DNA of 51,347 bases from an uncultured Lachnospiraceae bacterium (GCA_910586555.1 CAJUJY010000023.1:1-51347), one strand, 5' to 3'; shown: positions 26,244-36,084, counted from the first letter of the stretch. The notes: generated from the letters alone by a model not told the origin. Numbers and translations are program-made.

Positions 26244-26479
26244 ATTTTTATTTATTGCCATCAGACTGTTATAACAATATAACAATAGATGATATTTTCA
26301 TATTTGAAAAAATTATAAATAAGATAAAATTAAAAGACAAGTTCTTTGTTCCAAAAGACTTTTATGAACAGACAGATAAGAATACTGTATCAGCATCTGA
26401 TTATTTAATCCACATACAAAATTGTTTACAAAATACAGCAACCAAAGGATTTATTTCTGTTGGGGAAGGGATGAAATAG
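26231..26479 (+). CDS. Small hypothetical protein, third gene of the DUF262 cassette
   Basis: An 82-residue protein starting 13 bases before the ATPase stop. I do not recognise it. It is rich in Ile, Lys, Asp and Asn, with an N-terminal beta-like segment (DFYLLPSD), a helix near residues 25-36 and a short FVPKDFY motif. No metal or catalytic motif is visible, and no signal or TM segment. The tight overlap indicates it belongs functionally with the ATPase and DUF262 genes. It could also be the surviving N-terminal part of a longer protein, since nothing homologous-looking follows the stop. Confidence 0.6.
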   Translation: MCKIDFYLLPSDCYNNITIDDIFIFEKIINKIKLKDKFFVPKDFYEQTDKNTVSASDYLIHIQNCLQNTATKGFISVGEGMK

Positions 26480-26551
26480 AAAACCATAATATTATTATAG
26501 CCAGAATAGGGAACCATTGGAAGTAAATTACTAATCATTAAAAGATTTTTT

Positions 26552-26594
26552 ATTTAAGGATTATTTAAGGGTTTCCTAAAGACATTTAAGGATT
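26552..26594 (+). promoter_or_regulatory. Helically phased ATTTAAGG direct repeats upstream of the ABC exporter
   Basis: ATTTAAGG starts at 26552, 26563 and 26584, giving spacings of 11 and 21 bases, close to one and two turns of DNA. Copies one and three extend to ATTTAAGGATT. Direct repeats at one-turn spacing are typical for OmpR-family regulators, so the response regulator at 21859 is the natural candidate to bind here. This is inferred from spacing and context only. Confidence 0.45.
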
Positions 26595-26657
26595 GCCAAG
26601 GTAGAATAAGACGTGCAAATATTAATTCAGGCTGCAAGGGGCAGCAGGAGGTTTTTT

Positions 26658-27416
26658 ATGGAAGAAGTAATTTTAAAAACTGAAAAGTTAAGCAAGTCTT
26701 TTTCTAGCGGAGGGGCTTTGCAGCATGTTCTTAAGAACATTGATTTAAAGCTTTATAAAGGCAGTTTTACTGTAATAATGGGGGCAAGTGGTGCAGGCAA
26801 GTCTACACTTTTATATGCACTTTCTGGCATGGATACGCCTTCACTTGGCACTGTTACATTTGGGGAAAAGGTTATATCTGGTTTAACTCCTGACAAACTG
26901 GCTGTATTCAGGCGCAGGCACTGTGGTTTTGTATTCCAGCAGATTTACCTGGCTGATGGCATGAGCATAATGGATAATGTGCTTTGTGCAGGGCTGCTTG
27001 TAAATAAGGACAAAAAAGCAGTTGTAAAACGTGCAAAAGAATTGTTTAAGGCTGTAGATATTCCTGAAGAAACACAGAAAAAATTCCCGGCGCAGGTTTC
27101 GGGAGGGGAAGCGCAGCGGGCTGGAATTGTCCGTGCACTTATAAATTCCCCTGAAATATTATTTGCTGATGAGCCAACTGGCGCACTTAATTCAAAGACA
27201 GGGCTTGATGTGCTTGATACACTTACAAAATTTAATGAACAGGGACAGAGTGTGGTTATGGTAACACATGATATGCGTTCTGCAAGGCGCGGGGACAGGA
27301 TTTTATATATTAAAGACGGGACTGTCCTTGGGGAATGTAACCTTGGCAAGTATAAACATGGAGATAAAAAACGGCATGAAAAACTGTCAGGTTTTCTTGT
27401 AGAAATGGGCTGGTAA
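26658..27416 (+). CDS. ABC exporter ATP-binding protein (MacB/BceA type)
   Basis: A 252-residue ABC ATPase. It has Walker A GASGAGKST near residue 42, Q-loop FVFQQ, signature SGGEAQRAGIVRAL near 148, Walker B ILFADEPTGALNS and the switch histidine in VMVTHD. The DEPTGALN pattern is that of LolD/MacB/BceA exporters. I chose the ATG at 26658 with AGGAGG upstream; the frame open to 26613 has no start support. Eleven bases separate it from the permease gene. It likely exports, or frees targets from, an antimicrobial peptide. Confidence 0.93.
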   Translation: MEEVILKTEKLSKSFSSGGALQHVLKNIDLKLYKGSFTVIMGASGAGKSTLLYALSGMDTPSLGTVTFGEKVISGLTPDKLAVFRRRHCGFVFQQIYLADGMSIMDNVLCAGLLVNKDKKAVVKRAKELFKAVDIPEETQKKFPAQVSGGEAQRAGIVRALINSPEILFADEPTGALNSKTGLDVLDTLTKFNEQGQSVVMVTHDMRSARRGDRILYIKDGTVLGECNLGKYKHGDKKRHEKLSGFLVEMGW

Positions 27417-27427
27417 AGGGGGATATT

Positions 27428-29773
27428 ATGGGAAAATATTTTATTATTGCACATGCTAATTTCCGCAAAGCCAAGGGGCAGACCATATCAATTATTGTAC
27501 TGGTGTTTTTTGCAGCATTAATGTTAAACTTATGGCTTATGCTGTCTATGGATTATAAAAGTAATTTTGACCGTTACCATAATAAACTTAATGCAGGGCA
27601 TGTAACTCTTATACTTGGCAGCAATAACAGCAAAGTACAAAACTTTATTTCGGAAACTCTTGGCAAAGACAAACGTACAGAACAGTATAGTATAGATGGT
27701 GCACTTGTTAAAGAAGGTTCTTTTGATTATAATGATGGTGAAGTAAGCTCAAATTTTATATTTCTTAATAAACAGGAAGCATTAAAACGTAAAGTGGAAA
27801 AAATTGAAATTACAGAAGATAGCAGCTATAAAAGTGGCATATACCTTCCAATGCTTTATTCTGCGGATAAAAATATAAAGCCAGGCGGGGAAATTACTTT
27901 AAAGATTGGAAATAATACCAAAACTTATACTATATGCGGCTTTATAAATAGTATAATGGCAGGTTCACATAACTGCTCCATGTGTATGTTTGTGCTTACA
28001 GAAGATAAATATAAAGAATTACAGGAGAATGGGCAGGCTAAAGAATCTTCTTTTATTTCAATAAGGATAAAGGATAAAACAAAAAGTGAAGATTTTGAAA
28101 CATCAATTAAAAACCAGATTGCTTCACAATACCCAGAAGTAAGTACTGCCAGCAATTCTTATGCACTTGTATCATCTTCGCGTTATATTTCACAAATGAT
28201 ATGTTCAGGCATTATAAGTACAATGGCATTTCTTGTAACGCTTATTACATTTGTAGTAATTTCTTCCAATGTAATAAATTATATCCAGGAAAACATGAAA
28301 AACATTGGTGTGTTAAAAGCAGAAGGCTATGAAAGCAGGCAGGTAGTTTTTGCCCTTCTGTTGCAGTTTTTTAGTGTAACATTTATAACTGCGGTTATTG
28401 GTGCTTTAGTTTCTTATGTGCTTTTCCCTGCTATAAATAATCTGATGTTTTCACAGACTGGCATACCATATAAAATAAAATTCCTGCCAGTTCCTTTTAT
28501 AATTGCAGTTGCATTTCTTGCAGGAACTGTATTTTTTGCAGTATGGCTTTCATCGCGCAGGATTAAAAGAATAGAACCTGTAGTTGCAATACGCCAGGGA
28601 ATACAGACACATAATTTTAAGCGTAACCATGTACCACTTGAAAGCGCACATACACCCGTAAATATTGCACTTGCACTTAAGACAGCATTTTCAGGGGTTA
28701 AACAGAATATCACAATATGCATTACAATGCTTGTGCTTTCGCTTGTACTTGTATTTTCAGGGCTTATGTTTGTAAATGTTATTAAAGATACAAAACCTTT
28801 TATAGATATGATTATTGGTGAAACATCAGATTCAGCTATTGCTGTAAATGCAGATGAAAGTAAGAGATTCCTAAGTATAATGGAAAATGACAACCGTGTA
28901 GAAAAGGTTTACCTTTATAATACAGTACAGGTTACACATAAAAGCAGTATTGTTTTAATGGCAACATTGTCCGATGATTTTTCAAAATTTAATAACCAGA
29001 ATATATGTATAGAAGGAAGGTTTCCAAAATATAATAATGAAGCAGCAGTTGCTATAAAGTATGCAAATGAGGAAGGGTTAGAAATAGGAGATGAAATTAC
29101 ACTGGAAGCAGAGGGCCAGAAAGCAGAATATATAATTTCAGGATTTACACAGCTTTCTAATAACCTTGGCAAAGACTGCCTGCTTACACGCAGCGGCTAT
29201 GAACGCATGGGTGTGCTTTTAAGTGAATGTTATTACATTAATCTTAAAGATGGCATAAATATCGACAAGTTCAATAAAGAAATTTCAGACAGGCTTGGAA
29301 ACAGCGTAAACCAGGTTGTTAATATTAAAGCAGCAATAGATGGTTCAGGTGCAGTTTACATTTTACTTGTAAAAACCATAGTAATAGCTGTTATTATATT
29401 AAGCCTTTTAGTAACTGTATTTGTAATGTACCTTCTTGTAAGGACAATGCTTAATAATAAAAAGCGTGATTATGGCATTATGAAAGCTATTGGGTACACA
29501 ACAGGGCAGCTTATATTACAGACAGCCATAAGCTTTATGCCTGCTGTAATAATATCAGTTATTACTGGGATTATTGCTGGTTCAATGGTTATTAACCCAT
29601 TTATGGCTTTGTTCTTAAAGGGTATAGGGATAGTAAAATGCACATTTAAAGTTTCCGCCATATTTAATACTTGTGCAGGTATTTTACTTATATTATTTAC
29701 ATTTGTGGCAGTATGCCTTATGGCAGTAAAAACCAGGAAAAATACACCAAGGACACTGCTTATAGGAGAGTAA
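27428..29773 (+). CDS. FtsX-like ABC transporter permease
   Basis: A 781-residue permease with two FtsX modules. TM1 is near 16-38 and an external domain spans about 40-245. A three-helix FtsX core lies near 250-375, TM5 is near 420-442, and a second external domain runs about 445-640. The second core runs about 645-770. This 1+3+1+3-type topology is typical for MacB/BceB-like exporters acting on peptides or lipids. The GGATATT-spaced AAGGGGGAT ribosome site precedes the ATG. It partners the ATPase just upstream. Substrate unknown; link to the two-component system at 21859-23810 inferred from gene type. Confidence 0.9.
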   Translation: MGKYFIIAHANFRKAKGQTISIIVLVFFAALMLNLWLMLSMDYKSNFDRYHNKLNAGHVTLILGSNNSKVQNFISETLGKDKRTEQYSIDGALVKEGSFDYNDGEVSSNFIFLNKQEALKRKVEKIEITEDSSYKSGIYLPMLYSADKNIKPGGEITLKIGNNTKTYTICGFINSIMAGSHNCSMCMFVLTEDKYKELQENGQAKESSFISIRIKDKTKSEDFETSIKNQIASQYPEVSTASNSYALVSSSRYISQMICSGIISTMAFLVTLITFVVISSNVINYIQENMKNIGVLKAEGYESRQVVFALLLQFFSVTFITAVIGALVSYVLFPAINNLMFSQTGIPYKIKFLPVPFIIAVAFLAGTVFFAVWLSSRRIKRIEPVVAIRQGIQTHNFKRNHVPLESAHTPVNIALALKTAFSGVKQNITICITMLVLSLVLVFSGLMFVNVIKDTKPFIDMIIGETSDSAIAVNADESKRFLSIMENDNRVEKVYLYNTVQVTHKSSIVLMATLSDDFSKFNNQNICIEGRFPKYNNEAAVAIKYANEEGLEIGDEITLEAEGQKAEYIISGFTQLSNNLGKDCLLTRSGYERMGVLLSECYYINLKDGINIDKFNKEISDRLGNSVNQVVNIKAAIDGSGAVYILLVKTIVIAVIILSLLVTVFVMYLLVRTMLNNKKRDYGIMKAIGYTTGQLILQTAISFMPAVIISVITGIIAGSMVINPFMALFLKGIGIVKCTFKVSAIFNTCAGILLILFTFVAVCLMAVKTRKNTPRTLLIGE

Positions 29774-29982
29774 AAAATTGTGTGCTATTTCATTTGTTTA
29801 TTTGTTTGGTTAAGTAATCTTTTTTATTATTATGATTGATTTTTTTTCCAATTGTGTGATATTATATTATACAAATTAAACTTTAATATTTATAGAGGAA
29901 ATTTTTTTAAAGTATTTGTGAAATTTTATAATTTATATTGGCTAAACATTATATACAAACAATAAATTAATGGAGAGTATCA

Positions 29983-31845
29983 ATGCGTTATTTAGGAAAT
30001 AAAGAAACTATTGTATCGAAAATATATAATATTTTTAAAGATAAAAAAATTATAAATAAAAATTTTTCTTTTTTTGATGCATTTTGTGGTTCTGGCTCAG
30101 TTGCAGATTATTTTAAAGAATATTATGATACAATAATAATTAATGATAATCTTTTATGGTCTGTTGTTTATTCACATGGAAAATTATGTGCAAATTCATG
30201 TACTTTTGAAAAATTAGGTTTTAATCCATTTGAATATCTCAATAATTCTGATGAAATTTGTTATGGTTTTATGTATAAAAATTATTGTCCGGCTTATTCT
30301 GAACGGATGTATTTTACAAAAGAAAATGCAGGAAAAATTGATTATTTCCGTAACCAGATAGAAAACTGGTGGGAGAAAAAATTATTAACATTAGATGAAT
30401 ATCATTATTTATTAGCTTGTTTAATTGAATCAGTTTCAGATGTTTCAAATACGGCAGGTGTATATGGTGCATATCTGAAAAAATGGGATACACGGGCATT
30501 AAAACCTATATTTTTTGATAAAGTTGATAGCAAAAAATGTGTATGCAAAAATGTTATAATTTATAATTCAAAAATAGAAGATATAATTGAAAATATAGAG
30601 TGCGATATTTTATATTTAGATCCTCCTTATACCCAGAACCAATATGGTACACAATATCATTTATTAGAAACACTAATTCTTAATGATAATCCTGCTATTA
30701 GTAAAGTTACTGGTTCAAGGAGTACAGCACCAATGCGTTCAGACTGGTCAAAAGAATATAAAGCAAATATATTATTCGATAAAATACTTGCTAAAACAAA
30801 AGCAAAATATGTTGTGTTAAGTTATAACAATGATGGTTTTATGTCCAAAGATTTTATAAAGGCTTCTATGCAGCGTTATGGAAAACCTGAAACATATTTA
30901 TGTAAAAAAATATCATATAAAAAGTATCAAAACTGGAAATCAGCTAATACAAAAGAGCACTTTGAATACTTGTTTTTTGTTGAAATGAGGGATAAAAAGA
31001 ATATACAATATGAATCACCATTGAATTATATAGGAAGTAAAGCAAAAATTGTTAAAAGTATTAATATATACTCTCCTCCTAAATTTACTAAGTTTATAGA
31101 TGCTTTTGGAGGAGGGTTTAATGTTGGGATTAATATTTCGTCTGAAACAGTGGTTTATAATGATATAAATTGTTTTGTAAAAGAACTAGTAGAATCATTT
31201 CGTATTAATGATATCTATAAATATTTAAAGTATATAAAAAAGATGATTAATAAGTTTGGATTAGAAAAGTCTAATGCAGAGGCATACTACAAAGCACGGG
31301 AATATTATAATAATTTGCCAAAAGATAAACGTGATGTAAAATTATTATATACAATAATTTTATATGGCTACCAGCAGCAAATCAGATTTAATGGACACCA
31401 TGAATTTAATAATCCTGTAGGGATGCGTTGGTTTAATGATAAAGTATTAGAAAAAATGATTAGTTTTTCACGTGTAATTAAAGAAAAAAATTATATTTTT
31501 TTATGTTATGATTATTCAGATTTAGATACTTATATAGATAATGAAACTTTTGTCTATATGGATCCTCCATACAAATTAACTACTAGTTCTTATAATGATG
31601 GTAAAAGAGGATTTAATGGGTGGAATGATAATTTGGAAAATGAATTGTTTAATTATGCGGATACATTGACTAAAAAGAACATTCCTTTTATGTTATCTTA
31701 TGTTATGGAACATAAAGGAAAAAAAAATAATAACCTGGTTAACTGGGTAATTTCTAATAATTATAAGATTATAGAACTAGGTGATATTATTGGCATATCT
31801 GGCAGCCGCAGAAAGGAGGTATTAATAATTAATTATGAATTATAA
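29983..31845 (+). CDS. Fused double DNA adenine methyltransferase (Dam/D12 class)
   Basis: A 620-residue protein with two N6-adenine methyltransferase domains in tandem. Domain 1 starts MRYLGNKE and has the SAM motif FDAFCGSGS near residue 32 and catalytic YLDPPYTQNQYG near 212. Domain 2 starts NYIGSKAK near 347 and has IDAFGGGFN near 371 and YMDPPYKL near 526. Fused pairs of this kind occur in type IIS systems such as FokI, where each domain methylates one strand of an asymmetric site. AT-richer codon use (TTA, AAT, AAA) than neighbouring housekeeping genes suggests horizontal transfer. It overlaps the nuclease gene by 11 bases. Confidence 0.9.
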   Translation: MRYLGNKETIVSKIYNIFKDKKIINKNFSFFDAFCGSGSVADYFKEYYDTIIINDNLLWSVVYSHGKLCANSCTFEKLGFNPFEYLNNSDEICYGFMYKNYCPAYSERMYFTKENAGKIDYFRNQIENWWEKKLLTLDEYHYLLACLIESVSDVSNTAGVYGAYLKKWDTRALKPIFFDKVDSKKCVCKNVIIYNSKIEDIIENIECDILYLDPPYTQNQYGTQYHLLETLILNDNPAISKVTGSRSTAPMRSDWSKEYKANILFDKILAKTKAKYVVLSYNNDGFMSKDFIKASMQRYGKPETYLCKKISYKKYQNWKSANTKEHFEYLFFVEMRDKKNIQYESPLNYIGSKAKIVKSINIYSPPKFTKFIDAFGGGFNVGINISSETVVYNDINCFVKELVESFRINDIYKYLKYIKKMINKFGLEKSNAEAYYKAREYYNNLPKDKRDVKLLYTIILYGYQQQIRFNGHHEFNNPVGMRWFNDKVLEKMISFSRVIKEKNYIFLCYDYSDLDTYIDNETFVYMDPPYKLTTSSYNDGKRGFNGWNDNLENELFNYADTLTKKNIPFMLSYVMEHKGKKNNNLVNWVISNNYKIIELGDIIGISGSRRKEVLIINYEL

Positions 31846-33028
31846 CAAACCACATTTTATTATAAAAGATAATTTGCAAAAATCAAAAAAAACTGGGAAA
31901 TATTTTAAAGACTTTGTCACTATAGATGTATTAAGAGATGTATGCTTCCGTATTACAGGAATGAATGATTTTTCTTATGATTATGTGGATAATAATTATT
32001 GTGATGAATTTATAAGTTCTACATATAATAAAGGCAGACTGGCAATTTTAAAATATAAAGGCCAGGTTATGTACATAAGTTTTTCCGAAAAAGATATAAC
32101 TGGTAGAAATTCAAGTGTCCAAAGCGTTCCAACAGCATTTAACATGTTTTATTTAAACACATATAAAAATAAAAGACTATATTATTATTTTTTAGATGCC
32201 AATGGAAATATAGAAACAGATTATTTGATTTTAATGTACCGTTTAATGAAAACAATAGGCTTTGAATTTTTAAATGAAGAAGTACTTGGAGAAAAAATAA
32301 ATGCTTTTATATCGATAGAGGATATAATGTTTTCAAGATATGTTAATTCAGAGCATAATAAGAGTAATAATTCCACATATATTACCAAAAGTAGTAATAA
32401 AAATATTGATATATATGGAAAAACATATGGTGCAAATAAATATGAAACAAGTATGATATGTTATGCTATTTCTTTATTGGCAAAACAGAACCAAATTATT
32501 AATTTATATGAAGTATTAGAAAAAAATTTAAAAGAATTACCTGTAACTTCATTAAATGTAATAAGGCAAATGGGAAAAATAAATATTGTTCCAACGGATA
32601 TGCAACTTGAAAAGAAACTATTATTAGAAAATAATAGTCTGCGTTCACCACGGTATATTTACAATTTATTTAATAGGTTAGGAGCAAAAAAATGTGCATT
32701 ATGTGAGTGTGAAATTCCTGAAATAATCCAAGGTGCACATATTTGGCCCGTTGCTAGTATTAAAAAAACAAATTTGCTATCTTTTGAAGAAAAATTAGAA
32801 CATGCAATTAGTGGTGACAATGGTATTTGGTTATGTGAAAATCATCATAAACTTTTTGATGAAAATATTATTATGATATCAAAGCATGGGAAAATTAAAT
32901 TTAGTAATAATTTAGAAAAGAAACATATTATTTATCTGGACAGTATTACTACAAAATATACTTTACCAAATAAATATATGACAAATAAATTTGTTAAATA
33001 TTTATCATTACGGAATAAAATAATGTAA
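31835..33028 (+). CDS. HNH restriction endonuclease
   Basis: A 397-residue protein encoded in overlap with the methylase. The C-terminal HNH nuclease has CALCEC near residue 288, GAHIWPV near 301, and GDNGIWLCENHHKLFDENI near 328-347; the Cys pairs should bind zinc. The N-terminal 280 residues are unassigned and probably recognise the DNA site. Gene order, overlap and shared AT-rich codons indicate the cognate nuclease of the fused methylase. HNH-type type IIS enzymes such as HphI and MnlI are possible relatives; the site cannot be predicted by eye. Confidence 0.85.
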   Translation: MNYNKPHFIIKDNLQKSKKTGKYFKDFVTIDVLRDVCFRITGMNDFSYDYVDNNYCDEFISSTYNKGRLAILKYKGQVMYISFSEKDITGRNSSVQSVPTAFNMFYLNTYKNKRLYYYFLDANGNIETDYLILMYRLMKTIGFEFLNEEVLGEKINAFISIEDIMFSRYVNSEHNKSNNSTYITKSSNKNIDIYGKTYGANKYETSMICYAISLLAKQNQIINLYEVLEKNLKELPVTSLNVIRQMGKINIVPTDMQLEKKLLLENNSLRSPRYIYNLFNRLGAKKCALCECEIPEIIQGAHIWPVASIKKTNLLSFEEKLEHAISGDNGIWLCENHHKLFDENIIMISKHGKIKFSNNLEKKHIIYLDSITTKYTLPNKYMTNKFVKYLSLRNKIM

Positions 33029-33114
33029 AGAGTTGCATGTATTTTCTATATGCTTAAATTATATTTATATAAGAAACGTATTTGATAATATATTTAGGAA
33101 TTTTATTAATAATG

Positions 33115-33220
33115 TGGATTTTGTGTCAGTATGTTTTTTATATATTGTTAATCTGGCTGTTGTTTTTCTACAAACAATAAGGCATGAATATTTTTGTATT
33201 GCATGTCTTATTGTTTGTTA
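33115..33220 (+). repeat. Dispersed hairpin repeat, copy 1
   Basis: This 106-base segment matches 38587-38690 in the same orientation along most of its length, with shared blocks such as TATTGTTAAT, TGGCT, TTTTTCTA and the hairpin half GGCATG..GCATG. Its 3' half is a long hairpin: AAACAATAAG..CATG paired with CATG..CTTATTGTTT around ATATTTTTGTATT. It lies between the restriction gene and the flagellin end, 43 bases from the flagellin stop, so it could also serve as a terminator for either converging gene. Confidence 0.55.
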
Positions 33221-33263
33221 TAAATTTTAACATCATTAAGCAAAGCAGAAATGAGGTTCTTAG

Positions 33264-35971
33264 TTATTGTAGAAGCTGTAATATCCCGTCCCTCATTCTG
33301 TTTGCCTGGGCAAGCATTGACTGGGCTGCCTGTGATAATATATCTTCAAGTGTAAAATTAACCATTTCTTTTGCCATATCTGCATCACGTATTTTAGATT
33401 CTGCGGACTGTAAGTTTTCTGATGTATTTGTATCAATAGAATATATATGTTCCATACGGTTTGTATATGCACCAAAAATACTACGCATATAGCTTATTTC
33501 TTCAGAGGCTTTATCTGCATTTGCAATAAGTTTTTCTGCACTTTTCTGTGTAAGTGTGTTATCACTTCCTATGCCAAGTGTATAGGTAGAAAAGTTATCC
33601 CATTCCAGAATAACACCCTGCCCGGTATTTGCGCCGGCCTGTATCCAGAAACCTTTATTATCTTCTATATGGAAATCAAAGGTAGAAACAGTTGCTAAGT
33701 TATGGTTTTCATCAGCATAATAGCCTGCATATGCATAATCTTTAGAACTTAATGTAATCTCTGACTGGTCTGCAATATTTTTCATTATCTTATCATAACA
33801 GTCCTCCCATGAAGTAATATTATTAGTTATTGTTATATTATATCTTTCTTTGTTTTGCATTGATACATTATTTGCATCATATAAAACCAGTTTTCCATTA
33901 TCTTCTACATATAAACCGTTACTGTCTTTAGTTTTTTCTGCAAGTGGGTCTAAATCATTTTTAAGGTTATAGACATATTGTAAATCAAGGCTTCCAGCTC
34001 CTGCTGCCTGTATATCAATAGTACACTGTCCGATTTCATATGGCTTTGTATCAAACGAACCTAATGAATTTTTCCTGTTGTCACATACATAAAGTTTTGT
34101 GCCATCTGCTGCATACTGCTGGAAATGGAAATCAAACCCGCTTTCATCTATTACATCTACTACAGAATTAACAAAAGAAGCGCCATCATTTATTCCTTTT
34201 TCAAGCATTTGTTTTAAATCTATCTGTAATGTATAATTATCCTGGCCATCATTAGACTTGGTATAGCCTATGCCATTTGATGCTGTATTTTCAGTATTTC
34301 CATAAACAAACATTATACTGTAATGGTTTGAGCATGTGGCACATGTTGAATTAAACCCAGTCCCTAAAAGGTCATATAACTGGTAGTCTTTGCCAAGCCC
34401 TGCAAAATCCATTGTTGCTAATGAATAAGTGCCATTTAGCTTTTCGGTTGTATTCATTTTAGAACTGTTTAACACAACTTTGCTGTCAGGTATAATATTA
34501 TCTTTGCCAATTACCTGGTCTAATGTTGGATATGAAGGGTCTGTACTGCCTGATAATAGTTTCTGTACTTGTCTTGCAACCAGGTAATTTTCATAAGGGC
34601 TTGCATTATTTTTTATTGTATCTGGGCTTGTTACTGAAACAGAACTTAAACTTGCAATGGTATTTCCATCTTTTTTAAAGTTAATTACAAATGAATTAGA
34701 ATCTTTGTCATATTCTAACCCGGCTTTACCAAATTGTTCTTCTTTCTTATCAAAATCACGTCCTAATGCAATTTCATCATATATTGAAATCCCACAGGAA
34801 GATGTTTTTAATATTCCGCTTTCTACGCCATTATCTTTTGTAAATGTAAGGCCATATACATCATTAGTATCTATATCCCTGTCAGAAACAACTGCATTAT
34901 TAATCCCGTCAATTACTGATTCAATGCTTGTTTCATCAAGCAGGGTAAAATTAAACTGTATATTATAATCTTCATTGTCTTTATCATCAGATTTGTATAT
35001 ATAGTGGTATACTTTAGTATCTGAAATATCATTTTTAGAATCCCATGATGTAATGCCAAGTTCTTCCCAGGTTTTTTTGGAATTTTTTAATTCATCCCCG
35101 TCTGAGCCGTCTTTATTAATATTAACAATCCATATCCCCGTTGTATCAGCTTTAAGCCTGATATCAAGATCCATTTTGCCATTAAGGTCTTTAACTAATT
35201 CATTAGTAATACGCAGGCGGCTTCCAGTATCTTTTATATCGATTGCCTGTGCTTTATAATATCCGTTATATTCATTAATATATTTTCTTGAATATCTTTT
35301 ATTACATGCATTAATTCCATTTTTAATGGTATCTAAAGAAGCAAAACCTTTTACATAAAAACTTCCAACACCATTTCCAATATTAAAGTGGTAAAAACCT
35401 TATTAGGATTAATAGCGTCCCATGAAACACGTGTGTCCTGTCCAAGAGCTGATGTTACTATAATTCCGCCATATGAGCCAGGGTCTTCCGGGTCACCGTC
35501 TGTAGCATCAAATATTTGTACTGCATAAATATCACCACTAAAATTTACTTCAAACGGTGTTGCAAAAATATTATAAGTATTAAACTCTGTCTGCGCACTA
35601 ATCCGGTTAATTTCCTTCTTTAATGCAAGTATTTCTTCATTAATTGTAACCCTGTCAGCAGAAATATATGTATCATTAGCCGCCTGCACAGACAATTCCT
35701 TAATGCGCCCAAGTATAGCATGTACCTCTTTAAGTGCACCCTCTGCGGTATTACAGAAACTAATCCCGTCCTGCACATTTCTTGCACCCTGGTTTAAACC
35801 ACGTATCTGTGCCCTCATCTTTTCAGAAATAGAAAGCCCCGCCGCATCATCAGACGCCCTGTTTACCCTGTAACCAGACGAAAGCCGTTCTGTAGTCCTT
35901 GCTTTAGTTCTTTCATTAATATTTAACTGCCTGCCTGCAAAAGCAGCTATCATATTTGACCTTATAACCAT
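33264..35971 (-). pseudogene. Giant flagellin, interrupted by a one-base frameshift
   Basis: With one base restored, this is a flagellin of about 902 residues. The N-terminal D0/D1 region has LSSGYRVNRASDDAAGLSIS and NVQDGISFCNTAEGAL. The C-terminal D0 has SKIRDADMAKEM and QSMLAQANRMRDGILQLL. The central region of about 650 residues is unusually long, Asn/Asp-rich and probably surface-exposed. At 35393-35397 a run of five A (T on the coding strand) appears to lack one base: the frame then reads 13 wrong residues and stops, while the other frame continues unbroken to the true end. It starts with AAGGAGG before the ATG. A truncated product would lack the C-terminal polymerisation domain. Confidence 0.88.
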
Positions 35972-36017
35972 TTTAATCCTCCTTTTTGCCTTATTAAGAA
36001 AATCCTTTTTCTTAGCT

Positions 36018-36059
36018 AATAATACCTCTCCATATAAAACCAGCAGAAGAGGTATTATT
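36018..36059. terminator. Hairpin between the LRR gene and the flagellin gene
   Basis: A perfect 12-bp stem, AATAATACCTCT with AGAGGTATTATT, around an 18-base loop. It sits 25 bases after the LRR stop and 47 bases before the flagellin start. In the direction of both genes no T-run follows, so it may be a weak terminator or an mRNA-stabilising element. Confidence 0.45.
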
Positions 36060-36084
36060 TGTCTTTTGTTTATATATAATTATT

